From positions 1 to 41,077 of the forward strand of contig DUNV01000056.1 of NCBI GenBank assembly GCA_012839215.1: a stretch of 41,077 nt of DNA, read 5' to 3'. The translations under genes and the position numbers were made by a program. This document shows positions 1 to 7,909 of the stretch, one piece after another. This DNA is from Bacillota bacterium (lineage in GTDB: Bacteria; Bacillota; Dethiobacteria; DTU022; UBA8154). How positions within the stretch are numbered: the stretch's first letter is position 1; every line of letters starts with the position of its first letter. Below the pieces are notes generated by a model, which was not told the DNA's origin, did not search any database, and saw only the letters and a list, made by a program, of their open reading frames with translations.

Positions 1-968
1 ATAGCCTGCCCAGCCGCCCCTTTGACAAGGTTATCTATCGCCGTGATCACAATAAGCCATCCCGTTCTTTGATCCCTTTTTAAAGCCAAATCACAATAGT
101 TGCTTCCGTAAACATTCCTTGTCTCCGGGAGCATAGAGGGGGGCAACACTCGGACGAATTTTTCCCCCTCATAGAAATTCCCATAGATATCCCAGGTTTC
201 TTCTTCCGATAAACCCTCATCTATCTTCAGGTAAGCGGTGCTGAGTATGCCCCTGATCATAGGAACAAGATGGGGCACAAAAGTAAAGTTTAGCTGCCGC
301 CCCAAAAGCTTTGATAGTACCTGTTCCATTTCAGGTGTATGTTGGTGGCTAGCCACCTTATAGGCGCGAAAGTTCTCTGTACATTCGGTAAAATGGAGCC
401 CGGAGGATGGGACCTTGCCCGCCCCGGAGGTTCCCGATTTGGAGTCCACCACAAGGGCACCCGTCCTTAGAAGACCCTTTGCCGCCAATGGGGCCAGCCC
501 CAAAATCACCGAAGTGGGATAACATCCCGGATTGGCAACCAGCTGGGCGCCTTTGATTTCTTCCCGGTAAAGTTCGGGAAGGCCGTAAACTGCCTTCCCC
601 AATAAATGGGGGGCAAGATGGGCCCTGCCATACCACTGATCGTAAAGGCCTTCCTCCAATAGGCGAAAATCCGCGCTAAGATCGATTACCTTGATGCCTG
701 CCTCATAAAGCCGGGGCACAACCTCCATGGATTTGCCATGGGGCAGGGCAGAAAAAATCAGATCGGCTTTTTCCAACGCCTCATCAACGGAAAATGAACT
801 GCAGACTAGATCTGTAATTCCCCGGAAATGGGGATGGATCCCTCCTAGGGGTTCCCCCGCATACGAATGGGAAGTAACATAGGTAACTTCCACACCCTTA
901 TGGGGCAAGAGCAGGCGCAGAAGTTCATTTCCAGTGTAACCCGTAACGCCAATAATTCCTACACGCAT
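1..968 (-). CDS. argC: N-acetyl-gamma-glutamyl-phosphate reductase, C-terminus cut by window edge
   Basis: ArgC reduces N-acetyl-glutamyl-5-phosphate to the semialdehyde with NADPH, the third step of ornithine/arginine synthesis in the cytoplasm. The reading frame opens with ATG at 968 and stays open to position 1, so the C-terminus lies outside the window. The translation starts MRVGIIGVTGYTGNELLRL, with the Rossmann GxTGYTG loop. It carries the catalytic-cysteine segment ANPGCYPT at about residues 146-153 and later HLVPMIRGI. The ribosome site is the GGGGGG run at 975-980. The gene is preceded on the same strand by a T-box leader and its own promoter, so it is probably the first gene of an arginine operon continuing to the left. 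Family assignment is firm. Confidence 0.95.
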   Translation of the reverse strand, partial: MRVGIIGVTGYTGNELLRLLLPHKGVEVTYVTSHSYAGEPLGGIHPHFRGITDLVCSSFSVDEALEKADLIFSALPHGKSMEVVPRLYEAGIKVIDLSADFRLLEEGLYDQWYGRAHLAPHLLGKAVYGLPELYREEIKGAQLVANPGCYPTSVILGLAPLAAKGLLRTGALVVDSKSGTSGAGKVPSSGLHFTECTENFRAYKVASHQHTPEMEQVLSKLLGRQLNFTFVPHLVPMIRGILSTAYLKIDEGLSEEETWDIYGNFYEGEKFVRVLPPSMLPETRNVYGSNYCDLALKRDQRTGWLIVITAIDNLVKGAAGQA

Positions 969-979
969 TTTAATTCCCC

Positions 980-1309
980 CCTAAAATCAAGAGAGCCTCT
1001 CCTCCTTAAAAGGACGAGAGGCTTTTCTCGCGGTACCACCTTTTTTGGCCCCGGCAGAGGCCCTCCTCAAGCTTCATACCGGGGTGCAAAAAATGCTTTC
1101 GGCATAAAGAACAGGAACCCTGTAACGTAGGTCAAACGGTGAGTTTACGCGTAGAAAGAAGGTCCAATCACCTTTTCTCTATTTCAACTGCACACCTCCA
1201 GGGTGCGCTTCAAAACGGCTCAGGCACCAGGCTCCCACCATCCCTGGCTCTCTCCTAACCTTCCCCGCCCCTACTCTCCCCTTCAATGGCTGGATATATT
1301 TCAACGATT
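980..1309 (-). promoter_or_regulatory. T-box riboswitch leader of argC
   Basis: On the minus strand the leader contains the T-box core GGTGGTACCGCG (1029-1040) followed by a terminator hairpin, stem AGCCTCTCGTCC/GGAGGAGAGGCT (994-1023), and a T-rich tail. An AGAGAG stretch and a stem I-like region lie further 5', as in known T-boxes. T-boxes bind uncharged tRNA, which stabilises the antiterminator and lets transcription proceed. The candidate specifier is CGC (Arg) at 1205-1207, followed by A. The specifier call is an inference from local sequence without folding, whereas the T-box itself is clear. Confidence 0.9.
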
Positions 1310-1315
1310 TTACAC

Positions 1316-1344
1316 ATATTAGCATAGGCAAAATAAAATGTCAA
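1316..1344 (-). promoter_or_regulatory. Sigma-A type promoter of the argC T-box leader
   Basis: On the minus strand there is a perfect TTGACA (1339-1344), a 17-bp spacer and TAATAT (1316-1321). Transcription would start near 1309, just upstream of the T-box leader. The -35 box begins only seven bases beyond the stop codon of the upstream carboxyltransferase gene. Confidence 0.8.
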
Positions 1345-1350
1345 TAAATA

Positions 1351-2892
1351 TTAAAGCGGTATATTGCTATGCTTTTTCCGGTGACGATCCTGAACTTTTC
1401 CTTTGAGCGTATCCAGTGCCCGGACAAGGTGCAGGCGTGTTTCCCGGGGATCGATCACTTCATCAACCCAGCCCCTAGCCGCAGCAACATAGGGATTGGC
1501 AAAACGTTGGCGGTATTCCGCCACTTTTTTCTTTCTTTCTTCAGCAGGGTTCTTTGCACCTTCAATATCACGGCGGTTAATAATGTTGATAGCTCCCTCG
1601 GGACCCATCACTGCAATTTCTGCCGTCGGCCAGGCAAAAACATAATCTGCCCCTAGGGAACGGCAATTCATGGCGATATAGGCTCCCCCATAGGCCTTGC
1701 GCAAAATGATGCTGATCTGGGGCACAGTTGCCTCAGAATAGGCAAAAAGGATTTTGGCACCGTGGCGGATGATTCCCCCATATTCCTGGTGAACACCAGG
1801 GAGGTAGCCTGGAACATCCACAAAGGTAACGAGAGGTATATTGAAACAATCGCAAAAACGCACGAAACGGGCAATTTTGTCCGAACAGTCGATATCCAGG
1901 CAGCCAGCCAAAACTTTGGCCTGATTGGCAATGATCCCCACAGACTGTCCATTGATACGGGCAAACCCCACGACAGCGTTTTTGGCAAAATGCTCATGTA
2001 CCTGGAAAAAGTCGCTGTTGTCCACGACTCTTTTGATCACTTCCACCACATCGTAGGGCTTGTTGGGATCATCAGGTACCAATGTAGCCAGATCTTCCAC
2101 TTCAAGAACCGGTTCAGCAGGGGATGCCGCCGGGGCATCATCAAAGTTGTTGGAAGGAAGGTAGCTAAGTAGTTTTCTCAACTGGACAAAGCATTCCTCT
2201 TCGGTGGCCGCCCGGAAATGGGCTACCCCGCTCACCTGGTTATGCGTGGCCGCCCCGCCCAATTTGCCAGCGGAAACGTCCTCGCCCGTCACAGCCTTGA
2301 TTACCTGGGGTCCAGTGATAAACATATAGCTAGTGTTGTCCACCATAAAAACAAAATCCATCAAAGCCGGGGAATAAACCGCCCCACCGGCGCTGGGCCC
2401 CATTATCACGGATATCTGTGGAATAACCCCGGAATTGATCGTGTTGCGGAAGAAAATATTGCCGTAGCCATCAAGTGAGCTGACACCTTCCTGGATACGG
2501 GCCCCACCGGAGTCATTAATCCCAATGCAAGGCGCCCCATTTTGCGCAGCAAGATCCATAACCCGGCAAATTTTCATGGCATGATATTCTCCCAGGGAGC
2601 CTCCCGAAACAGTAAAATCCTGGGCAAAAACATAGATCAGGCGGCCATCCACCATCCCATAACCGGTGACAACACCCTCTCCGGGAAGGGGTATATCGAG
2701 CGTGCTGGCATCCTGCAGATCATCCTGGACAAAAGTCCCTACTTCAACAAAACTACCCGGGTCAAGGAATTGTTCAAGCCTTTCCCGGGCTGTCTGCTTT
2801 CCCTTTTTATGCTGATCATTAATCCGCTTTTCCCCGCCGCCTTGGAGAATAATCTCCCGCCTCTGCTCTAAAAATTGTAACTTATCATCCAC
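1351..2892 (-). CDS. Acyl-CoA carboxylase / methylmalonyl-CoA decarboxylase carboxyltransferase subunit
   Basis: This is a biotin-dependent carboxyltransferase of the PccB/MmdA type, moving CO2 between carboxybiotin and an acyl-CoA. The protein is about 513 aa, normal for the family. N-terminal crotonase-like half: GINDSGGARIQEGV and GPSAGGAVYSPAL oxyanion-hole segments. C-terminal half: FVDVPGYLPGVHQEYGGIIRHGAKILFAY shortened here to its core DVPGYLPG, and ILRKAYGGAYIAM. The frame could open at a TTG (2916), but AGGAGG at 2905-2910 lies inside that extension, so GTG 2892 is the likelier start, at a rather long 12-nt spacing. No biotin carrier, biotin carboxylase or decarboxylase membrane subunit is adjacent, so the acyl-CoA substrate (propionyl/methylmalonyl or other) and the direction of the reaction cannot be fixed. 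A promoter with an operator-like palindrome precedes it. Confidence 0.9.
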   Translation of the reverse strand: MDDKLQFLEQRREIILQGGGEKRINDQHKKGKQTARERLEQFLDPGSFVEVGTFVQDDLQDASTLDIPLPGEGVVTGYGMVDGRLIYVFAQDFTVSGGSLGEYHAMKICRVMDLAAQNGAPCIGINDSGGARIQEGVSSLDGYGNIFFRNTINSGVIPQISVIMGPSAGGAVYSPALMDFVFMVDNTSYMFITGPQVIKAVTGEDVSAGKLGGAATHNQVSGVAHFRAATEEECFVQLRKLLSYLPSNNFDDAPAASPAEPVLEVEDLATLVPDDPNKPYDVVEVIKRVVDNSDFFQVHEHFAKNAVVGFARINGQSVGIIANQAKVLAGCLDIDCSDKIARFVRFCDCFNIPLVTFVDVPGYLPGVHQEYGGIIRHGAKILFAYSEATVPQISIILRKAYGGAYIAMNCRSLGADYVFAWPTAEIAVMGPEGAINIINRRDIEGAKNPAEERKKKVAEYRQRFANPYVAAARGWVDEVIDPRETRLHLVRALDTLKGKVQDRHRKKHSNIPL

Positions 2893-2954
2893 CGTTACAC
2901 GATACCTCCTACCCAAAGATTTTTCTATTTAAAACTGCTAGACCACGATAGTTC

Positions 2955-2996
2955 TGCAAGCGCTTACAGTATATCAGGATAGAGGCCCTTTTTCAA
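2955..2996 (-). promoter_or_regulatory. Promoter of the carboxyltransferase gene with overlapping cre-like palindrome
   Basis: Minus-strand TTGAAA (2991-2996), 17-bp spacer, TATACT (2968-2973). Immediately downstream and sharing one base with the -10 is CTGTAAGCGCTTGCAG (minus strand; core 2955-2968), a 16-bp near-perfect palindrome. Its core fits the catabolite-responsive element pattern TGNAANCGNWNNCW. Binding by CcpA or another LacI-family repressor here would block initiation. The promoter is seen directly; the regulator is inferred. Confidence 0.65.
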
Positions 2997-3016
2997 CCAC
3001 TTTCCGGGGCATCTTA

Positions 3017-3045
3017 TCGACTTTTCCCCGTAACTGTGCTATACT
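3017..3045 (+). promoter_or_regulatory. Probable promoter of the P-loop/Asp23 gene
   Basis: TCGACT (3017-3022, four of six consensus bases), 17-bp spacer, TATACT (3040-3045). It lies 27 bp upstream of the ATG at 3072 and is divergent from the carboxyltransferase promoter. Confidence 0.45.
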
Positions 3046-3071
3046 GGAAAAAAATTTTCCGGAGGTATTTT

Positions 3072-3914
3072 ATGGATGTTTATGCCTTGATCGGCCCTAG
3101 TGGAACAGGCAAAAGCCACCACTCCCTGGTGATCGCCTATCAGGAAAAGATAGATTATATTATTGATGATGGTTTACTGATCAAGGGAAACCGGATTTTG
3201 GCCGGCCGCTCGGCAAAACGCGAAAACACAAAAATGGCCGCCACTAAAAGAGCAATCTTTCTTGATGAGGAACACGCTGCGCAGGTTAAGGAAAAAATAC
3301 GGGAAGAAAATCCTGACAGTATCCTGGTTCTGGGAATATCCGAACGCATGATTAGAAGGATAACGGCACGGCTGGAAATGCCTTTTCCGGTAAAAATATT
3401 TGATATCCGTAACCTTGTCCCGGAGAAAGAGATTGCCAAGGCACAGGAAATTAGGAAAAAGGAAAACCGGCACGCTATTCCCATCCCAACCTTCGCGATA
3501 GAAAAGGATTTCCCGGGATTCTTTATGGATTCCATCAGGGCCTTTTTCAAAGGAAGAACCCAGGAATCCGCGCCGCGCAATCTGGAACATTCCATCGTCC
3601 GCCCAATCTATAGTAGCTTGGGAAATTACTACCTTCACGAAAATGCTGTTGAACAGATCATCGCCTTTATTGCCGAACAAAGAAAAGGAATTGCCAGGGC
3701 CAGATCGATCAGGCTGCACTCCACAGGCAATGGGATGATCATATATTTACAGGTAGACATTCACTATGGTGCCGGCTTTATCCCAAGTATCCTCATGGAA
3801 GTTCAGCAAGAAATTAAAGCAGGCCTGGAACTTTTAACCGGCCTGCAGATCGCCCAGGTGAATATTACAGCCAGGCGCCTGATCATCCATGAAAAGAAAA
3901 AACAAAAAATTTAG
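3072..3914 (+). CDS. P-loop NTPase with C-terminal Asp23-like domain
   Basis: A 280-aa soluble protein of unassigned function. A Walker A motif GPSGTGKS sits at residues 8-15 of the chosen start. The following segment (IDDGLLIKGNRILAGRSAKRE) and ILVLGISERM suggest a small nucleotide-binding domain. The C-terminal ~95 residues, from SIVRPIYSSLGNYYL to the end, have the strand-helix pattern and GNGMIIYLQVDIHYGAGF segment of Asp23/YloU (Gls24) proteins. The start ATG 3072 has GGAGG at 3061-3065; the 12 residues before it in the open frame have no ribosome site. It is transcribed alone and ends in a strong terminator. Similar proteins are, to my knowledge, annotated only as hypothetical in Clostridia. 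The combination suggests an ATP- or nucleotide-controlled envelope or stress role, which is inference only. Confidence 0.7.
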   Translation: MDVYALIGPSGTGKSHHSLVIAYQEKIDYIIDDGLLIKGNRILAGRSAKRENTKMAATKRAIFLDEEHAAQVKEKIREENPDSILVLGISERMIRRITARLEMPFPVKIFDIRNLVPEKEIAKAQEIRKKENRHAIPIPTFAIEKDFPGFFMDSIRAFFKGRTQESAPRNLEHSIVRPIYSSLGNYYLHENAVEQIIAFIAEQRKGIARARSIRLHSTGNGMIIYLQVDIHYGAGFIPSILMEVQQEIKAGLELLTGLQIAQVNITARRLIIHEKKKQKI

Positions 3915-3951
3915 CTCCCGTCTATCCCTAAACGGGAGTTAAATTTTTTGT
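3903..3951. terminator. Bidirectional intrinsic terminator
   Basis: Stem CTCCCGT / ACGGGAG with a 10-nt loop, flanked by AAAAAATTTA on the left and TTAAATTTTTT on the right. The A- and T-runs give a U-tract in both directions. It therefore ends both the plus-strand P-loop gene and the converging minus-strand radical SAM gene. Confidence 0.9.
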
Positions 3952-3993
3952 TTCCAGGTTTTTTTGATTTGCATTATATATTTTTTCTAAAAA

Positions 3994-5373
3994 TTAGCGC
4001 GCCCTTCCTGCATGGATTTTTGCCTTGTAAACTGATTGTTGATGGCTGGCCTTGTATTTATCCGCCTTTTCCAACCAATCAGCAGAAAGGGTATCCAGAT
4101 ATCTGGCAACATCCCCATCCAATATTGCCCCGGCTCCTGTATGGGTGGGTTGGGCCCCACTTTCCTGAACGATCTCCCTCAGTGCTGCGGGCGCATCGAT
4201 AATTGGGCAGGGTGCCAGATGGTTTTTGTTAAATGGCTGCCTTTTTTGATAAGCCCTAAAAAGGGGATTTTGTAAAACCTCTTTGAGGCTTTTACCGCGG
4301 ATGTTATCCACGGAAAAGTGAACAAAGGCACAGGGTTCCACCTCACCGGCTGCATTAATATGGAAATAATGTTTGCCGCCGGCTATGCACCCCTTGGTAT
4401 GATCCCCATCGTTCCAGAAATCAGCAATAAGAACAGGTTTTTCATTTCTCAACTCCTTTACTCTATCAACCATCCATAATCGCTGTTCCGGGGTAAGCAT
4501 CAGATCGACATCGGGATGGCGCCCGATGGGGATATAATGAAATGACCAGATATATGTAACACCTTTAGCAACCAAAAAATCAATAAATTCGTCGCTAAAA
4601 AGCTCCTGAATATTGTGGCGCATAGAAGTTACCGATGCCCCTATAAAAACGCCCCTTTCCCGCAGGAGATCCATGGCCCGAATAACCTTGTCAAAAGTGC
4701 CTGCCCCCCGGCGATCATCTGTTTTTTCCCTCCAGCCCTCCAAACTGAATGCCGGGGAAAAATTAGCCAGGTCAGCCAGACGATCGGCAACCCTTTCATC
4801 AATCAGCGTTCCGTTGGTATAAGCCATAAATACTGAATCGGGGTGCGCCTCCACCACATCAAGAAGATGGGGATAACTAAATGGCTCTCCGCCTGATAAA
4901 ACTATCCAGTAAATACCCAGCTGTTTTGCTTCCTCGATAATCCGGCTAAAGAGTTCCGGTTCAAGTTGATCGGCCTTGCTGTATTCGCCTGCCCAACAGC
5001 CTTTGCAACGCAGGTTGCAGGCAGCAGTGGGATCGACGAGGATTAGGGAGGGAATAGAAACGCCAAGTTCTGTAGCAATTTTTTCCCGCTTGGGTCTGCC
5101 CAAAAGAATACCATCGACAACCCAGGAATCAAGCAATTTATATAATGCTTTAGGATTTTTGCAAAGCCTGCGGATTTGTTCCATTACTAGCGAATTACCA
5201 TGAAAGTGTTCCTTTAGTTTGCTGATCGATTCCTTATGATCGGGAATCACCGCAACCTTTTCTACAAAGTCCATCAACACTGATAAATTCTTTTCCGGAT
5301 CCTTACTAATATATTTAATTGTTTTATCGAGAGCAAGTTCAGCCGCCAGCTTTTTAACGGAATCGAAAGGCAT
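3994..5373 (-). CDS. Radical SAM protein with long N-terminal extension and cysteine-rich C-terminus
   Basis: A 459-aa radical SAM enzyme. Residues 1-105 form a helical extension ending in the PKREKIATELGVSIPS region. The iron-sulfur motif CNLRCKGC gives Cys119, Cys123 and Cys126. The SAM-binding GGEP motif follows (LSGGEPFSYPHLL). After residue ~335 a second group, GCIAGGKHYFHINAAGEVEPCAF and later APCPIID, looks like a SPASM/Twitch-type auxiliary cluster region. The ATG at 5373 has AGGAGG at 5381-5386. It is transcribed alone from its own promoter. The substrate cannot be told: the C-terminus suggests protein/peptide or small-molecule modification, and no peptide precursor gene was seen beside it. 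Confidence 0.85.
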   Translation of the reverse strand: MPFDSVKKLAAELALDKTIKYISKDPEKNLSVLMDFVEKVAVIPDHKESISKLKEHFHGNSLVMEQIRRLCKNPKALYKLLDSWVVDGILLGRPKREKIATELGVSIPSLILVDPTAACNLRCKGCWAGEYSKADQLEPELFSRIIEEAKQLGIYWIVLSGGEPFSYPHLLDVVEAHPDSVFMAYTNGTLIDERVADRLADLANFSPAFSLEGWREKTDDRRGAGTFDKVIRAMDLLRERGVFIGASVTSMRHNIQELFSDEFIDFLVAKGVTYIWSFHYIPIGRHPDVDLMLTPEQRLWMVDRVKELRNEKPVLIADFWNDGDHTKGCIAGGKHYFHINAAGEVEPCAFVHFSVDNIRGKSLKEVLQNPLFRAYQKRQPFNKNHLAPCPIIDAPAALREIVQESGAQPTHTGAGAILDGDVARYLDTLSADWLEKADKYKASHQQSVYKAKIHAGRAR

Positions 5374-5410
5374 TATTACACCTCCTTTCGTCAGGAATAA
5401 CCTTCATATT

Positions 5411-5439
5411 ATTATAACACAATGTTCCCACTATTGCAA
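5411..5439 (-). promoter_or_regulatory. Promoter of the radical SAM gene
   Basis: Minus-strand TTGCAA (5434-5439), 17-bp spacer, consensus TATAAT (5411-5416), 38 bp upstream of the ATG. The rest of 5440-5603, downstream of fdhD, is AT-rich with no gene or clear hairpin. Confidence 0.75.
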
Positions 5440-5603
5440 AAGCATTCCCCGGGGCCCTTACCTATTGTCTGGCAATTAAGAAATGTAGCGAAAGGTAAAT
5501 AGAAATTACCACATAAATACTTAATATTTATTTGCCTACCTCATATAATATGCCCTTCTGTTTAGTACGAGTAGAAATATCCCTGGCAAGTCCACGAAGG
5601 GTT

Positions 5604-6401
5604 TTATTCAACTGTGGGAGTAATCCGGTGGAGGTGGGTATAAATATTCAATCTTCTTCCCCGGGCAAAGCCAACAAGCGTAATGCCCAGTTCTTCCGCA
5701 AGCTCCACGCTGAGCGTCGTCGGTGCAGAGCGGGAAACAATTATGGGAAAACCAATCTTTGCCCCTTTGATAACAATTTCTGAGGAAAGGCGCCCGCTTG
5801 TCAACAATATTTTGTTTTCTAGGGGGATCCTTTCCAACAGGCAACGGCCCACAATTTTATCGACCGCATTATGGCGTCCGATATCCTCGCTATAAAAGAG
5901 CATACGTTCACTGTCCGCCAGGGCAGCGCTATGAACACCTCCCGTTGCCTTAAAGAGGGCAGAATTATCCTGCATCTCTTTCATTAACATTAGGGCCGTT
6001 TCATCGTTAATCCTCAGGGTAGAGGTAACGGGCCTGCCCTGCAGTGAATCCAGAACATTAAAAAAAACTGTGCCCTTACCGCACCCTGAGGTTATCGTCC
6101 TTTTTCCATAGAGTTTTTCTTCTAAATCCAGATCGCCTGCCGTCCAAATATGAACAAACCCTTTATCCTCTTCAAGCCTTATTTCCTGTAGATCATCGGC
6201 TGAGGAAAGCAGGCCCTCGGAACGCAAAAAACCTATAGCAAGGCAATCGAGCAATATTGGTGAGCAAAGCAAAGTTACAAACTCCCGGCCATTTATAAAA
6301 ATTGTTAGTGGCATCTCCACAACGACCTGATCTATTTCCTCGGCACCGTAGCCGCCTTTTATACGGAGAATATCCAGATCCTTCCACCCGGCACTTTTCA
6401 A
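5604..6401 (-). CDS. fdhD: Formate dehydrogenase accessory sulfurtransferase FdhD, copy 1
   Basis: FdhD passes sulfur from a cysteine desulfurase to the Mo/W-bis-MGD cofactor of formate dehydrogenase. The protein is 265 aa. Signature segments are TSGCGKGT (around residue 107), GGVHSAAL, SEDIGRHNAVDKI and LLTSGRLSSEIV, all typical of the family. The cysteine loop reads C-G-K-G, so the second Cys of the CxxC described for E. coli FdhD is absent. The start is TTG at 6401: AAGGAGG (6409-6415) is placed 7 nt upstream and no better start exists. It follows proS by about 30 bp and is probably co-transcribed with degV-proS. No formate dehydrogenase gene is in the window. A second fdhD lies at about 22 kb. 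Confidence 0.93.
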   Translation of the reverse strand: MKSAGWKDLDILRIKGGYGAEEIDQVVVEMPLTIFINGREFVTLLCSPILLDCLAIGFLRSEGLLSSADDLQEIRLEEDKGFVHIWTAGDLDLEEKLYGKRTITSGCGKGTVFFNVLDSLQGRPVTSTLRINDETALMLMKEMQDNSALFKATGGVHSAALADSERMLFYSEDIGRHNAVDKIVGRCLLERIPLENKILLTSGRLSSEIVIKGAKIGFPIIVSRSAPTTLSVELAEELGITLVGFARGRRLNIYTHLHRITPTVE

Positions 6402-6430
6402 TTATCCCCCTCCTTTTTGCAGTGAAATTA

Positions 6431-7882
6431 TTAATAGGATCGGGCAAAATAGACGGGCCGGCCTTCCTTTTGACAAAACAGGCAGGGCCCCTTGTCTTTG
6501 GGATCACTGTCAAAAGGGATACAGCGGATCGTGGCCTTTGTCCCGGCCTTGATTTCCTCTTCACAGCGTGCATCGCCACACCAGTGCGCCAGCATAAAGC
6601 CTTTTTTTTCATCCAGGGCTTCTTTAAAATCCCCATAATCTTGCGGACGATATGTTTTTTGTTCCCTGAATTTTAGGGCGTGCTCAAAGAGTGAATCCTG
6701 TATGTTCTGCAGCAACAGCGGGAGTTGTGCGGAGAGATCCTGATCCAAAAGGAAGGATTTCTCACCCGTATCCCTACGAACCGCCGTAACACCCTTATTC
6801 TCCAGATCGCGTGGGCCTATTTCCAGCCGCAGGGGAACACCTTTCATTTCCCATTGGTTAAATTTCCAGCCCGGTGAATACCCTTCCCTATCGTCAAGTT
6901 CAACGCGTATATTAATAGAGCGAAGCCCAGCGGCAACTTCATTGGCCCTTCGGAGGACCTCGTCCTTACTTTTCTTGCCGATGATAGGAACGATAACCAC
7001 CTGTATGGGGGCAACACGGGGTGGCAATTTGAGACCGCGATCATCCCCATGCACCATGATCAGTGCGCCAATCAGCCTGGTAGAAACCCCCCACGATGTG
7101 GTCCAGGCGTATTTTAGTTCGTCATCCTTGTCCTGGAATTTGATCTCAAACACCTTGGCAAAATGTTGCCCCAGATTATGCGAGGTTCCAGCCTGCAATG
7201 CCTTTCCATCCGCCATGAGGGCTTCGATAGTATAGGTGCGCAGGGCACCGGCAAATTTTTCTTTTTCCGTCTTTTGCCCGGGAATGACAGGAATAGCCAG
7301 TTCACTTTCCAGCAGATCTTGATAAACACCCAGCATCTTGAGGGTTTCTTCTTGCGCCTCTTCCTCGGTGGCATGCACCGTATGGCCCTCTTGCCAAAGA
7401 AATTCTGAAGTCCTTAGGAAAGGACGTGTATTTTTTTCCCACCTGACTACATTGCACCATTGGTTAATGAGCAGGGGCAGATCTCTCCATGATTGGATCC
7501 AGCGGGCATACATCTCACAAATAATAGCCTCTGAAGTAGGACGCACGACCAATTTTTCCGCCAGCTCCTCGTTCCCTCCCCGGGTCACGAGGGCAACCTC
7601 CGGGGCAAAGCCTTCTACATGCTCCGCTTCCTTTTCTAAAAGGGACTCAGGAATAAAAAGTGGAAAATAGGCGTTCTTGTGCCCTGTTTCCTTGATTCTG
7701 CGGTCTAGCAATTGCTGAATGTTTTCCCAAATAGCATAGCCATAGGGGCGGATAGCCATACATCCCTTTATCGGTGCATAATCCATCATTTCCGTTTTCA
7801 GAACGATGTCCAGATACCACTGTGAAAAATCCACTGCCTGGGAGGTAACCTCTTTAACAAATTCTTTATCGTTTATATTCAT
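6431..7882 (-). CDS. proS: Prolyl-tRNA synthetase, archaeal/eukaryotic-like type with zinc domain
   Basis: Class II synthetase charging tRNA-Pro. It is about 483 aa, lacks the INS editing domain of the long bacterial ProS, and is of the short type known from Thermus and many Clostridia. Motif 2 region: RPTSEAIICEMYARWI and NQWCNVVRWEKNTRPFLRTSEF (given in parts). Active site: GTSHNLGQHFAK. Motif 3 region: TTSWGVSTRLIGALI. Anticodon domain from about residue 290. The C-terminal zinc domain has Cys in HWCGDARCEE and a later CLFC. ATG 7882 is preferred over the in-frame TTG 7888 because AAAGG sits about 10 nt upstream. It lies between degV and fdhD in one apparent operon. Confidence 0.93.
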   Translation of the reverse strand: MNINDKEFVKEVTSQAVDFSQWYLDIVLKTEMMDYAPIKGCMAIRPYGYAIWENIQQLLDRRIKETGHKNAYFPLFIPESLLEKEAEHVEGFAPEVALVTRGGNEELAEKLVVRPTSEAIICEMYARWIQSWRDLPLLINQWCNVVRWEKNTRPFLRTSEFLWQEGHTVHATEEEAQEETLKMLGVYQDLLESELAIPVIPGQKTEKEKFAGALRTYTIEALMADGKALQAGTSHNLGQHFAKVFEIKFQDKDDELKYAWTTSWGVSTRLIGALIMVHGDDRGLKLPPRVAPIQVVIVPIIGKKSKDEVLRRANEVAAGLRSINIRVELDDREGYSPGWKFNQWEMKGVPLRLEIGPRDLENKGVTAVRRDTGEKSFLLDQDLSAQLPLLLQNIQDSLFEHALKFREQKTYRPQDYGDFKEALDEKKGFMLAHWCGDARCEEEIKAGTKATIRCIPFDSDPKDKGPCLFCQKEGRPVYFARSY

Positions 7883-7909
7883 AAACAATCAGCCTTTCCC
7901 TGTACTTAA

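Noticed and set aside
867-1130. 87-aa plus-strand open frame over the argC start and T-box
   Set aside because: It lies antisense to a conserved RNA element and to argC, with no family resemblance.
3174-3719. 146-aa and 181-aa minus-strand frames opposite the P-loop/Asp23 gene
   Set aside because: They are shadows of a gene with a good ribosome site and recognisable motifs.
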